DNA of 64,000 nt, from the NCBI GenBank assembly GCA_963722815.1, contig CAVROM010000010.1:310001-374000 (forward strand), read 5' to 3'. The stretch comes from DASQFQ01 sp963722815 (GTDB lineage Bacteria > Actinomycetota > Thermoleophilia > Solirubrobacterales > Solirubrobacteraceae). The notes below the pieces were generated by a model, which made no database searches, was not told where the DNA came from, and worked only from the letters and a program-made list of their open reading frames with translations. Every line of letters starts with the position of its first letter. Within the stretch, counting starts at the first letter, position 1. Positions 1 through 10,906 of this stretch are shown in pieces. The position numbers and the translations under genes were made by a program.

Positions 1-708
1 CACCAGGTCGACGGGCTGCTGGTGGCGACCTCCGGCGGCTATGAGGAGATCGGCGTGCCGGCGGTGTTCTTCGACAACGTCCCGCCGCAGCCGGACGCCG
101 GCGCGGTCGCGATGGACAACGAGGCCGGCATCCGGCTGCTCACCGACCACCTGGTCTCCGTGCACGGGCACGAGCGGATCGCGTACCTCGGGCCGCCGGA
201 GTCGCTGGGGACCGGCGCGCTGCAGGGCACGGGCCGGGAGCGGCTGGAGGCGTTCCGCGCCGCGGTCGGGCGCGCCGGGCTGCCGCTGCCGCCGGAGTAC
301 GTGCGCACGAGCGAGCCGGCGCTCTCCGAGGAGAGCGGCCGCGCCGCCGCGCGCGAGCTGATGGCGCTGGCGCAGCCGCCGACCGCGATCGTCGGCGGCA
401 CCGACGAGCTCGCCATCGGCCTCCTGCGCGGGCTGCGCGACGCGGGGCTGAAGGTCCCGGCCGACGTGGCGCTCGTGTCCTTCGACGAGCCGGGCTCGGC
501 CGACCTGCTCGACCCGCCGCTGACGTCGCTCGACCGCCACGACGCCCAGCTCGGCCGCCTCGCCGCCGAGGCGCTGCTGCGGACCCTGCGCGGCGAGGCC
601 GCCGCGATGGGGATCCTCCGCGTCCCGGCCGCGCTGAGCGTGCGGCGGTCGTGCGGGTGTGGAGGGACGCGTGATGCGGCATGCCCCGTTTGTCGGGTTC
701 GGCCTTGA
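1..708 (+). CDS. LacI-family transcriptional regulator, C-terminal part (cut by window edge)
   Basis: The open frame runs in from base 1, so the N-terminal helix-turn-helix lies outside the window. What remains is the periplasmic-binding-like effector domain of the LacI/GalR family: GIPAVFFD-type strand (here GVPAVFFDN), AMDNEAG, HGHERIAYLG, TAIVGGTDELAIG, DVALVSFDEPG and a final SLDRHDAQLGRLAAE segment all match the family in order. The protein ends in an unusual short Cys-rich tail (CGCG then CPVC). It sits directly upstream of the inositol genes on the same strand, and a palindromic LacI-type operator follows it, so it is probably the iol repressor (inference). The stop codon TGA at 706-708 lies inside a TTGACA that may be the -35 box of the next transcript. 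Confidence 0.88.
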   Translation, partial: HQVDGLLVATSGGYEEIGVPAVFFDNVPPQPDAGAVAMDNEAGIRLLTDHLVSVHGHERIAYLGPPESLGTGALQGTGRERLEAFRAAVGRAGLPLPPEYVRTSEPALSEESGRAAARELMALAQPPTAIVGGTDELAIGLLRGLRDAGLKVPADVALVSFDEPGSADLLDPPLTSLDRHDAQLGRLAAEALLRTLRGEAAAMGILRVPAALSVRRSCGCGGTRDAACPVCRVRP

Positions 709-742
709 CAGGGCCGGCGGCTGCTGCAACCCTTTGCATCGT

Positions 743-756
743 TGCAATCGATTGCA
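743..756. promoter_or_regulatory. Palindromic LacI-type operator upstream of the inositol operon
   Basis: TGCAATCGATTGCA is a perfect 14-base palindrome with the central CG typical of LacI/GalR-family operators. It lies 25 bases before the first dehydrogenase start at 781. A TTGACA sits at 705-710 and could be a -35 box; no convincing -10 was seen at 17 bases (728-733 reads AACCCT), so the promoter itself is weakly supported. The position, downstream of the putative promoter and just after a LacI-family gene, suggests autologous repression relieved by an inositol-derived ligand. Confidence 0.65.
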
Positions 757-780
757 GAACGAGGGGCTGAGGGGCGAGGA

Positions 781-1933
781 ATGGACCGGCAGGTCGGCAT
801 CGGGGTGATCGGCATGGGCTGGATGGGTCGCGTGCACAGCGCGGCGTACCGGCGCCTGCCCGAGCACTTCCCCGACCTCGGCGTCCGGCCCCGGCTGCTC
901 GTCGCCGCCGACGTGAGCGAGCACCGCCGCGCCCACGCCGAGCGCGTCGGCTTCGAGCGCACCACGGACGACTGGCGCGCGGTGATCGACGACCCCGCCG
1001 TCGAGGTGGTCAACGTCACGCTCCCCAACGCGATGCACCGCGAGGTCGCGACCGCCGCGCTGGAGGCCGGCAAGCACGTGTGGGTCGAGAAGCCGGTCGG
1101 GCTCGGGCTGGACGACACCGCCGCCGTCGCCGAGGCGGCGCGTGCCGCCCCCGGCGTCACCGGCGTCGGCTTCTGTTACCGCTTCGCGCCCGCCATCCAG
1201 CACGCCCGCGATCTGATCGCGCAGGGCGCCATCGGCGAGGTCAACCACTACCGCGCCGTCTTCCTCGCCGACTACGCCAACCGCCCCGACGCCGCCGCCT
1301 CGTGGCGCTTCCAGCGCGCCGCCGCCGGCTCGGGCGCGCTCGGCGACCTGATGGCGCACGTCGTCGACCTCACCCACAACCTGGTCGGCCCGATCGCCCG
1401 CCTCAGCGGCCGCACCGCGACGCTGATCCCGCAGCGTCCGCGCCAGACCGGGGAGGGCACGCACTTCAGCCGCGTCGCGTCCGACGACCTCGTCGACGTC
1501 GAGAACGAGGACTGGGCTGCCGCGATGATCGAGTTCGAGGGCGGCCGCAACGGCTCGTTGGAGGCCAGCCGCGTCGCGGTCGGCCCGCGGACCGGGCTCC
1601 GAGTCGAGATCCTCGGCAGCGCAGGCGCGCTCAGCTGGAGCTTCGAGCGCATGAACGAGCTGCGGCGCTTCCAGCTCACCGACGACGGCGACGAGGGCTA
1701 CACGGCGATCCAGGTCGGCCCGGCCGCATCCGGACTACGCCGCGTTCCAGCCCGGCGCCGGCGTGCCGATGGGCTACGACGACCTGCGCGTGCTCGAGGC
1801 GCGCAACTTCCTCGCCTCCGTGCGCGACGGCGAGCAGCGCGAGCCCGGGGTGGAGGAGATGCTCGCCACCGCCCGCGTCCTCTCCGCCATCGAGCGCAGC
1901 GAGATCAGCCGCGCGTGGGAGGAGGCGCGATGA
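781..1933 (+). CDS. Gfo/Idh/MocA oxidoreductase, inositol 2-dehydrogenase-like (one frame break)
   Basis: NAD(P)-dependent sugar/inositol dehydrogenase of about 384 residues. The N-terminal Rossmann fold begins GVIGMGWMGRVH, the family EKP motif is at about residue 106 (VEKPVG), and the substrate-side histidine/aspartate motif is DLMAHVVDLTHNL. I chose ATG 781 because GAGGGGCGAGGA precedes it. The frame breaks near 1722-1727, after QVGPA; one extra base restores HPDYAAFQPGAGVPMGYDDL and runs to TGA 1931-1933. The ATGA overlap with the following iolE points to one operon. It probably oxidises an inositol isomer (myo- or scyllo-inositol) to the inosose used by IolE; a second IolG-like gene is at 7870. 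The exact substrate cannot be read from sequence. Confidence 0.82.
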
Positions 1934-2826
1934 CCGCGCGCGTCGCCAACGCGCCGCTCTCGCTACGGCGCCTTCGAGATGACCGTCGGCACCGACTTCG
2001 CCGTCCCCGATCCCGAGCGCGTCCTCGAGGCGATCGGCGCCGCCGGCTACGAGGGCACCGACCTCGGCCCGCCCGGCTACCTCGGCGAGGGCGACGTGCT
2101 GCGCCGAGCGCCTCGCCGCCAACCGCCTGCAGATCGTCGGCGGCTTCGTCCCCCTGCGATTCTCCGAGGAGGAGGAGGACGTGACGGGCCTCGAGCACAC
2201 GCTGGATCTCTTCGACGCGGCCGGCGCGACCGGCGCGCGCCCCGTGCTGTGCGACGCCGGCGGCCCCGAGCGGATCGCCAACCCCGGCCGCGGCGGCGAG
2301 GACGCCGGCCTGCGCCTCGACGACGCGCGCTGGCGGAAGCTGGTCTTCAACGTCGAGCGGGCGGCCGAGATCGCGCGCGACCGCGGCTACGAGCCGGTCT
2401 TCCACCACCACACGTCGACCTACGTCGAGGGCGTCCCGGAGATCGAGCGCTTCCTGGAGGACACCGACGTGGAGCTGCTGCTCGACTCCGGCCACCTGCT
2501 CGTGGCGGGAGGGGATCCGGTGCGGGCGCTCGGCGACTGGGGCGAGCGCATCGGCGCGATCCACATCAAGGACGTGCGGCTGACGGTGCTGGAGCAGGTC
2601 AAGGCCGAGCGCGCCGACACGCTCACCGCCTGGCGCCGCGGGCTGTTCTGCGCGCTCGGGCAGGGCGACGTCGACCTCGAGGGATTCTGCGCCGCGCTCG
2701 ACGGCTACGACGGCTGGGTCGTCGTCGAGCAGGACCGCGTGCTCGACGACATCACCGCCTTCGAGGGCGCCGCGCAGGAGCAGGTCGCCAACCGCGACGT
2801 GGCTGCGGGAGCACGCCGGATGGTGA
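1930..2826 (+). CDS. iolE: Inosose dehydratase IolE (three frame breaks)
   Basis: TIM-barrel dehydratase of the xylose-isomerase-like fold that removes water from 2-keto-myo-inositol. The reading, corrected for single extra bases near 1969, 2107 and 2800, gives YGAFEMTVGTDFAVP, the barrel core with VFHHHTSTYVEG, LLLDSGHLLVAGGDP and IHIKDVR, and a C-terminus WLREHAGW followed by TGA 2824-2826. These metal-site segments (HHT, DSGH, HIKD) are characteristic of IolE. Start ATG 1930 overlaps the previous stop by four bases. The 3' end overlaps iolC by seven bases, so without the last correction iolE and iolC appear falsely fused. Length about 297 residues, normal for the family. Confidence 0.85.
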
Positions 2827-3764
2827 GCCTCGACGTCCTCACGATGGGCCGCATCAGCGTCGACGTCTATCCGCTGCAGGTCGGCGTCTCGCTGCGCGAG
2901 GTCGAGTCGTTCGGCAAGTACCTGGGCGGCAGCTCGACCAACGTCGCCGTCGCGTCGGCCCGCTACGGCCACCGCGTGGCCACGATCACCCGCACCGGCG
3001 CCGACCCGTTCGGCGAGTTCCTCCACGACGCGCTCAAGGGCTTCGGGGTGGACGACCGCTACGTCACCCCGGTCGAAGGCCTCGCGACCCCGGTCGCGTT
3101 CTGCGAGATCTTCCCGCCCGACGACTTCCCGCTCTACTTCTACGGGCGCGTGCCGAAGGCGCCCGACATGGAGATCCGCGAGGACGAGCTCGACTACGAC
3201 GCGATCCGCGCCGCGCGCGTGTTCTGGGTCACGGTCACGGGTCTCTCCGACGAGCCGAGCCGCAGCGCCACGCTGGCCGCGCTCGAGGCGCGCGGCAAGT
3301 CCGGCATCACCGTGCTCGACCTCGACTACCGCCCGATGTTCTGGGAGTCGCGCGAGACCGCGCGCGAGTGGGTCGGCCGCGCGCTCGAGCACGTGACGGT
3401 CGCCGTCGGCAACCTCGACGAGACCGACACCGCGGTCGGCGAGCGCGAGCCGCGCGCCGCCGCGGCCGCCCTGCGCGAGCGCGGGGTGGAGCTCGCGGTG
3501 GTCAAGCAGGGGCCGAAGGGCGTGCTGGCCGACGACGGCGAGACCACCGTCGAGGTGCCGCCCGTGCCGGTCGAGGTCGTCAACGGCCTCGGGGCAGGCG
3601 ACGCGTTCGGCGGCGCGCTCTGCCACGGGTTGCTGAGCGGATGGGATCTGGAGAAGAAGATGCGGTTCTGCAACGCCGCGGGGGCGCTTGTCGCCTCGCG
3701 CCTGGCGTGTGCGGACGCGATGCCCGAGGAGCACGAGGTGGAGGAGTTGCTGGCCCGTGCCTGA
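2820..3764 (+). CDS. iolC: 5-dehydro-2-deoxygluconokinase IolC
   Basis: PfkB-family kinase of 314 residues that phosphorylates 5-dehydro-2-deoxy-D-gluconate in inositol breakdown. The N-terminus has the GRISVDVYP and GGSSTNVAVASARYG substrate-binding segments, and the C-terminal catalytic signature is NGLGAGDAFGGALCHG (catalytic Asp in GAGDAF, about residue 258). The frame is unbroken. ATG 2820 overlaps the corrected end of iolE; GTG 2823 is an alternative start. The stop overlaps the next start (GTG 3757) by eight bases, which supports translational coupling with iolB. Confidence 0.93.
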   Translation: MVSLDVLTMGRISVDVYPLQVGVSLREVESFGKYLGGSSTNVAVASARYGHRVATITRTGADPFGEFLHDALKGFGVDDRYVTPVEGLATPVAFCEIFPPDDFPLYFYGRVPKAPDMEIREDELDYDAIRAARVFWVTVTGLSDEPSRSATLAALEARGKSGITVLDLDYRPMFWESRETAREWVGRALEHVTVAVGNLDETDTAVGEREPRAAAAALRERGVELAVVKQGPKGVLADDGETTVEVPPVPVEVVNGLGAGDAFGGALCHGLLSGWDLEKKMRFCNAAGALVASRLACADAMPEEHEVEELLARA

Positions 3765-4538
3765 CTACGCCCTGCAGATCACGCCGGAGGAGGCCGGCTG
3801 GGCCTTCTGCGGCCTCCGCGTCCTGGCGGGCGACGCCGCCTTCGACACCGGCGACGACGAGCTGATCGTGCTCCCGCTCGAGGGCGGCGCGGAGGTCACC
3901 GTCGACGGCGAGGCGTTCACGCTACGCGGCCGCGACCGCATCTGGGACGGCCCGACCGACTTCGTCTACGCGCCGCGCGACGCGCGCGTTGAGATCTCCG
4001 CCTCCGGCCGCGTCGCGCTGCCGTCCTCGCGGGCGTTCAACCGCGGCGAGCCGCGCTACGTCGACGAGGTCGCGATCGAGCTGCGGGGCGCCGGGAAGAT
4101 GAGCCGCCAGATCCACAACTTCTGTGGCCCCGACACCGACTTCGCCGACCGCCTGATCGCGGTCGAGGTGATCACGCCCGGTGGCAACTGGTCCTCCTAT
4201 CCGCCGCACAAGCACGACGAGGACATCCCCGGCGTCGAGACCGCGCTCGAGGAGATCTACTACTTCGAGGTCGCCGACGGCGGGTTCGCCTACCAGCGCG
4301 CGTACGGCCGCGGCATCGACATCCTCGAGGAGGTCCGCTCCGGCGACCACGTGCTGCTGCCGTCCGGCTACCACGGCCCGTCGATGGCCGCGCCCGGCTA
4401 CGACCTCTACTACCTGAACGTGATGGCCGGCCCCGGCGAGCGCGAGTGGCGCTTCACCGACGACCCGGCCCACGCGTGGATCCGCGAATCGTGGGAAGGC
4501 CAGGACGTGGATCCCCGGCTTCCGATGGGGAGGCAAGC

Positions 4539-4542
<4 letters not shown>
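3757..4542 (+). CDS. iolB: 5-deoxy-glucuronate isomerase IolB
   Basis: Cupin-fold isomerase of 261 residues converting 5-deoxy-glucuronate to 5-dehydro-2-deoxy-gluconate, the step before IolC. Visible hallmarks are GNWSSYPPHKHDED with the metal-binding histidines, EEIYYFEV with the metal-binding glutamate, and the C-terminal DDPAHAWIRESW found in the family. I chose the GTG at 3757 because it overlaps the iolC stop and gives the expected N-terminus ending the usual LQITPEEAGW segment. The frame is unbroken, and the stop overlaps iolD (ATGA at 4539). Confidence 0.93.
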
Positions 4543-6353
<1,811 letters not shown>

Positions 6354-6376
6354 ACCCGCGAGAGAGAGGTCACGCC

Positions 6377-7873
6377 ATGACCACCGTCGATCTCGAAGAC
6401 GATCCAGCACCGCATCGGCGGCGCCGATACGCCGGGCAGCTCGACCCGGACCGCCCCCGTCTACGACCCCGCCACCGGCGGCCAGCAGGCGCAGGTCCTG
6501 CTCGCCGAGCGGGCCGACGTCGACGCCGCGGTGGCCGCCGCGCGCACCGCCTTCGAGAGCTGGAAGCGAGGTCAGCGTCGTCCGCCGCGCGCGGATCATG
6601 TTCGCGTTCCGCAACCTGGTCGAGCAGCACCTCGACGACCTCGCGCGGATCGTCGCCTCCGAGCACGGCAAGGTGGTCGAGGACGCCAAGGGCGAGGTCA
6701 TCCGCGGCATGGAGGTCGTCGAGTTCGCGTGCGGCATCCCGCAGCTGCTCAAGGGCGAGTACTCCGACCAGGTCTCCGGCGGCGTCGACTCGTTCTCCTT
6801 CCGCCAGCCGCTCGGCGTCTGCGCGGGGATCACGCCGTTCAACTTCCCGGTGATGGTCCCGATGTGGATGCACCCGATGGCGATCGCGACCGGCAACACG
6901 TTCGTGCTCAAGCCGTCCGAGCGCGACCCGTCGGCGTCGAACTTCATCGCCGAGCTGTACGCCGAGGCCGGGCTGCCCGACGGCGTCTTCAACGTCGTGC
7001 ACGGCGACAAGGTCGCGGTCGACGCGATCCTCGAGCACCCGGACATCGACGCCGTGAGCTTCGTCGGCTCGACGCCGATCGCGCAGTACGTGCACGGCAA
7101 GGCGAGCGCCTCGGGCAAGCGCGTGCAGGCGCTCGGCGGCGCGAAGAACCACGCCGTGGTGCTGCCCGACGCCGACCTCGACTTCGCCGCCAACCACCTG
7201 ACCGCCGCGGGCTTCGGCTCGGCCGGCCAGCGCTGCATGGCGATCGCGGTCGCCGTCGCGGTCGGCGACGCCGCCGAGCCGCTGGTCGAGCGCCTGAAGG
7301 CGAAGGCGGAGGCGATCAAGGTCGGCCCCGGGCTCGAGCCCGACTCCGACATGGGCCCCGTGGTGACCGCCGCAGGCGCGCGAGCGGATCGTCGACTACA
7401 TCGACGGCACGACCGCCGACGTGGTCGTCGACGGCCGCGAGCTCGAGGTCGAGGGCGACGGCTTCTTCGTCGGCCCGACGCTGCTCGACCGCGTCACGCC
7501 GGAGATGGACGCCTACCGCGACGAGATCTTCGGCCCGGTGCTGGCGGTCGTGCGCGTCGACACGCTGGACGAGGCGATCGAGCTGATCAACGCCAACTCG
7601 TACGCCAACGGGACCGCCATCTTCACCTCCAGCGGCGAGGCCGCGCGCACGTTCCAGCGCCAGATCCAGGTCGGGATGATCGGCATCAACGTCCCGATCC
7701 CGGTGCCGATGGCGTTCTACTCGTTCGGCGGCTGGAAGTCGTCGCTGTTCGGCGACACGCACGTCCACGGGCCGGAGGGGGTCAAGTTCTACACGCGCGG
7801 CAAGGTGGTCACGAGCCGCTGGCCGGAGGACGCGCGGGACCCGTCCCACATGCACTTCCCGACCGCGACATGA
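6377..7873 (+). CDS. mmsA: Methylmalonate-semialdehyde dehydrogenase (acylating) MmsA/IolA (three frame breaks)
   Basis: CoA-acylating aldehyde dehydrogenase of about 497 residues that turns malonic semialdehyde from inositol (or methylmalonate semialdehyde) into acetyl-CoA or propionyl-CoA plus CO2. Visible motifs are ITPFNFPVMVPMWM, FVLKPSERDPSA, FVGSTPIAQYV, LGGAKNHAVVLPDAD and the catalytic cysteine in GSAGQRCMA, plus the C-terminal family block YSFGGWKSSLFGD. ATG 6377 has GAGAGAGAGG just upstream. Single extra bases near 6400, 6568 and 7376 interrupt the frame. The ATGA overlap at 7870 couples it to the next dehydrogenase. It closes the iol pathway encoded here. Confidence 0.88.
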
Positions 7874-8824
7874 GCACGGTCAAGACCGTCGGCGTCGGCG
7901 TGATCGGCGCGGGGATGATGGGCGCGGACCACGTCCGCACGCTGTCGACTGCGGTCGACGGAGCGCACGTCGCGGCGGTGGCCGACGCCGATCCGGCGCG
8001 CGCCGGCGCGGCGGCCGCGTTCGGGGGCGGGCGCGCGTTCGCCGACCCGCACGCCCTGATCGCCGATCCCGAGGTCGACGCGGTGATCGTCGCCTCCTAC
8101 GACCCGACGCACGAGGAGTTCGTGCTCGCGTGCATCGCGGCCGGCAAGCGCGTGCTGTGCGAGAAGCCGCTGGCGACGACCGCGGAGGCATGCCTGCACG
8201 TCATCGAGGCCGAGGTCGCGGTCGGCCGGCGGCTGGTCACGGTCGGGTTCATGCGCCGCCGCGACCCCCTCTACGAGGAGCTGCGGGCCTGCCTCGGCGC
8301 GATCGGCGCCCCGCTGCTCGTCCACTGCGCGCACCGCAACGCGCAGTCGCCGCCCGGCTTCACGCCCGAGATGCTGATCACCAGCTCCTGCGTGCACGAG
8401 ATCGACATCACGCGCTGGCTGCTCGGGGAGGAGATCGTGGCCGCCACCGTGCGCGCGCCGCGCTCGTCCCGGCAGGCGCCGGCCGGCCTCGTCGACCCGC
8501 AGCTGATCCTGCTCGAGACCGCGAGCGGCGTCCTGGTCGACATCGAGGTGTTCGTCAACGCGCGCTACGGCTACGACGTCCGCTGCGAGGTCGTGGGCGA
8601 GCAGGGCACGCTGCGGCTGGGCGAGCAGGTCGCCTCGGACTTCCGCGGGCGCTTCGCGACGGCCTACCAGCGCGAGCTCGACGCCTGGGTCTCGGGCGCC
8701 GAAGGCCCGAGCACGTGGGACGGCTACGCCGCCAACGCGGTCGCCGACGCCTGCATCGCCTCGCTCGGCGAGCGGCGAGCGCGCCGCGGTGGAACTGGCC
8801 GAAAGGCCCGCGCTGTACGGCTAA
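7870..8824 (+). CDS. iolG: Inositol 2-dehydrogenase IolG (frame break near 3' end)
   Basis: Gfo/Idh/MocA family protein of about 317 residues: GVIGAGMMGADHVRTL Rossmann motif at the N-terminus, CEKPLA at about residue 97, and SSCVHEIDITRWLLGE, the active-site histidine/aspartate motif typical of IolG. One extra base near 8773 breaks the frame; corrected, the end reads GERAAVELAERPALYG and stops at TAA 8822-8824. It is the last gene of the inositol operon. This copy is closer in motif to classical IolG than the gene at 781, which may act on another isomer; that division of labour is inference. Confidence 0.88.
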
Positions 8825-8841
8825 AACACCCGTCCAGGGGA

Positions 8842-8861
8842 TTGTCACAAGCTTGTTACAA
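8842..8861. promoter_or_regulatory. 20-base near-perfect palindrome, candidate operator
   Basis: TTGTCACAAGCTTGTTACAA is symmetric about AAGCTT with nine of ten base pairs matching. It stands between the last inositol gene and a small peptide gene and is far more AT-rich than its surroundings. It could be a regulator-binding site for the peptide-SDR operon. TTGTCA and TACAAT inside it are only nine bases apart, so they are not a standard -35/-10 pair. Confidence 0.5.
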
Positions 8862-8868
8862 TCTCCCG

Positions 8869-8889
8869 CGAAGGGTGTATCACCCTTCG
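8869..8889. terminator. 9-bp stem hairpin after the inositol operon
   Basis: CGAAGGGTG, TAT, CACCCTTCG forms a perfect nine-base stem with a three-base loop. It may end the inositol transcript, but there is no T-tract, and it could equally act in the leader of the peptide gene at 8975. Confidence 0.4.
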
Positions 8890-8974
8890 TAGCGCCCGGC
8901 GGAAGAGACGACGCAACTGTCCCGCGCGTTTCGCCCCCGCCGGTTCTCCCTCACCTCCCCAGGAAGGATCCACC

Positions 8975-9115
8975 ATGGCTCGAATCCTCGCTGCCATCAC
9001 CAACGCCCTGCGCGTTGACAGCCACACCGACGAGAAGGTCCACTTCCACGCCGGACCCTCGGGCCCGTACGTGTGCGAGAACCCCAGCTGCGTCTCGCCG
9101 GGCCTCGAGGCCTAG
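8975..9115 (+). CDS. 46-residue peptide with HxH and Cx4C, function unknown
   Basis: A short gene preceded by a strong ribosome-binding site (AGGAAGGA at 8961-8968). The product starts MARILAAITNALRVDSHTDE, carries HFHAGPSG in the middle and CENPSC near the end, and stops at 9113-9115. The paired histidines and paired cysteines could bind one metal ion such as zinc; this is inference. It has no signal peptide. An SDR gene begins 25 bases downstream on the same strand, so the two are probably co-transcribed. I do not recognise the family. No radical-SAM or other peptide-modifying enzyme is nearby, which argues against a RiPP precursor. Confidence 0.75.
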   Translation: MARILAAITNALRVDSHTDEKVHFHAGPSGPYVCENPSCVSPGLEA

Positions 9116-9140
9116 CAGCGCTCTGAGATAGTCCAGGGCC

Positions 9141-9893
9141 ATGACGGTCCTGGACTCGTTTCGGCTGGACAACAAGGTCGCCGTCGTCACCGGCGGCAAC
9201 CGCGGGATCGGGATGGCGCTCGCGCGTGCGCTCGGCGAGGCCGGCGCGCGCGTGGCCATCGCCGCGCGCGACGCTGCCCGCTCGGAGGCGGTGGCGGGCG
9301 AGCTCGGCGCGCTCGCGGTGACGACCGACATCACCGACGGCGCGAGCGTCGACGCGATGCTCGAGACGGTCACCGCCGAGCTCGGGCCCGTCGACGTGCT
9401 CGTCAACAACTCCGGCGCCTGCTTCCACCGCCCGGCCCTCGAGGTGCCGGAGGAGGAGTGGCGCGCGGTCTGGGACGTCAACGTCGACGGGCTGTGGCGC
9501 TGCTCCCGCGTCGTCGGGCGCCAGATGATCGAGCGCGGGACCGGGTCGATCGTCAACGTCGGCTCGATCTCGGCCCAGATCGTCAACCGGCCGCAGTGGC
9601 AGCCGGCCTACAACGCCTCCAAGGCGGCGGTCCACCAGCTCACCAAGTCGCTGGCCGCCGAGTGGGCGCCGCACGGCGTCCGCGTCAACGCGCTCGCGCC
9701 GGGCTACATCAAGACCGAGATGGCGCCCGTGGACGACCCGAAGTTCAAGCCGCGCTGGATCGACGACTCGGCGATGCAGCGCTACGCGCTGCCGGAGGAG
9801 CTCGGCCCGTCGATCGTCTACCTGGCCAGCGACGCGTCGGCGTTCATGACCGGGTCGGTGCTCGTGATCGACGGTGGGTACACGCTGTTCTAG
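9141..9893 (+). CDS. SDR-family oxidoreductase
   Basis: Classical short-chain dehydrogenase of 250 residues. The NAD(P)-binding TGGNRGIG is at about residue 18, NNSG at about 90, the catalytic Ser in VGSISAQ, and YNASK (catalytic Tyr and Lys) at about 157. The end reads MTGSVLVIDGGYTLF, the usual SDR C-terminus. The frame is intact. It follows the 46-residue peptide gene by 25 bases. The substrate cannot be inferred; similarity to gluconate 5-dehydrogenase or 3-oxoacyl reductase types is generic. Confidence 0.9.
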   Translation: MTVLDSFRLDNKVAVVTGGNRGIGMALARALGEAGARVAIAARDAARSEAVAGELGALAVTTDITDGASVDAMLETVTAELGPVDVLVNNSGACFHRPALEVPEEEWRAVWDVNVDGLWRCSRVVGRQMIERGTGSIVNVGSISAQIVNRPQWQPAYNASKAAVHQLTKSLAAEWAPHGVRVNALAPGYIKTEMAPVDDPKFKPRWIDDSAMQRYALPEELGPSIVYLASDASAFMTGSVLVIDGGYTLF

Positions 9894-9910
9894 GGCGCCG
9901 CGCTTGGCAC

Positions 9911-10004
9911 GAGCGTCAAAGGGTCGGTATGCGGCCTCGAGCTGACATTCGTGGCCGCCGGGGCGGTTCGGACCGCTTCCCTACCCAGCCGCCGCTGACG
10001 TTCG
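9911..10004. repeat. Truncated copy (R1) of the long intergenic inverted repeat
   Basis: Shares GAGCTGACATTCGTGGCCGC and CTACCCAGCCGCCGCTGACG with the full copies at 37499-37648 and 44096-44245. The right arm is complete but most of the left arm is missing: GAGCGTCAA is followed almost directly by the central part. It lies at the convergent junction between the SDR and the TauE gene and overlaps the 3' end of the latter. Confidence 0.75.
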
Positions 10005-10784
10005 CTAAGGCCTTCGGCGGCCCACCGAGCAGCGTGGCGTCGGCGAGCAGGAACAACGCCAGCAACGCCACGATGATCGCGAACCCACGGGCGAGCAGCT
10101 TCTGCGGGAGCCGGTCGGCGACCGCGGTGCCGAGGAACGCGCCGACGACGGTCGAGCATGCGAGCGCCGCGGTGACCGCGAAGTGCGGCCGCGCGCCCGT
10201 CAGCAGATGGGTGGTCAGGGCGACGATGCCGGTCAGCGTGATGATCACGAGCGAGGTCGCGACCGCGCGGCGGAAGGCGAGGCCGAGCCCGAGCGCGAGC
10301 ACCGGCACGATCATGAAGCCGCCGCCGACGCCGAAGAAGCCGGTGAGGGCGCCGACGCCGAGCCCGGCGCCGACGACCACCCCGGCGCGTGCGGGCGGGC
10401 AGCCCGCGTCGATCTCCTCGCGCCCGGCGCCCGAGCGCTGCCAGGTCGCGCCGGCGGCCAGCAGCATGATCGGGACGAACGAGAGGATCAGCGCGCGGTC
10501 GCTCACCGCGCGGCTGAGCAGCGCGCCGACCAGCGAGCCGGCCGCGGCGGCGGTACCGCGAACAGCAGCGCCAGGCGCCAGCACACCTGGCCGTCGCCGG
10601 CGCGCGCGCCTGCGCCGACCGCGGCGGCCAGCGCGATCACGATCAGCGACGCGGTCGAGGCGGGCCCGACGCCCTCCCCGAGCACGTAGACGAGCACGGG
10701 GAGCGCGAGGATCGCGCCGCCGCCGCCCACCGCCCCGACGATCAGCCCGATGGCGAGGCCGAACGGGATCGCGAGCAGCAGCAT
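9916..10784 (-). CDS. TauE/SafE-family sulfite/organosulfonate exporter (frame break)
   Basis: Polytopic membrane protein of about 289 residues of the DUF81/TauE family. The N-terminal half starts MLLLAIPFGLAIGLIVGAVGGGGAILALPVLVY, the family glycine-rich segment, and the second half has the matching repeat GFFGVGGGFMIVPVLALGLG. One frame break near 10555 separates the halves. Transport of sulfite, sulfonates or related anions is the family role; the substrate is unknown. The last about 25 residues are encoded by the intergenic repeat R1, so the native C-terminus seems to have been replaced when the repeat arrived. Confidence 0.8.
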
Positions 10785-10906
10785 CCGCCGCGCATCATGG
10801 CGCGGATCGGCCGTACGAAGCCCGCTGATCAGCGCGACGGGGGCGCCGGGTCGAGCGCCACCGGCAGGTCCGCGGCGCACCGCACGACAGGCCGGCGCGG
10901 CCGGTC

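Noticed and set aside
1905..3734. Minus-strand open frame of 609 codons opposite iolE and iolC
   Set aside because: Third-position GC bias keeps it open; the protein is Arg/Val/Glu-rich without motifs, while the plus strand has full enzyme signatures.
2181..3764. Apparent fusion of IolE C-terminus to IolC
   Set aside because: One extra base near 2800 hides the IolE stop; the corrected end WLREHAGW is the family C-terminus and IolC has its own start at 2820.
8842..8862. TTGTCA and TACAAT as a sigma-70 type promoter
   Set aside because: The spacing is nine bases instead of about 17.
9955..9970. tRNA T-arm-like GGTTCGGACC inside repeat R1 (and GGCTCGAACCC in R3)
   Set aside because: No acceptor stem, anticodon arm or CCA end in the right places; the motif is part of the long hairpin stem.
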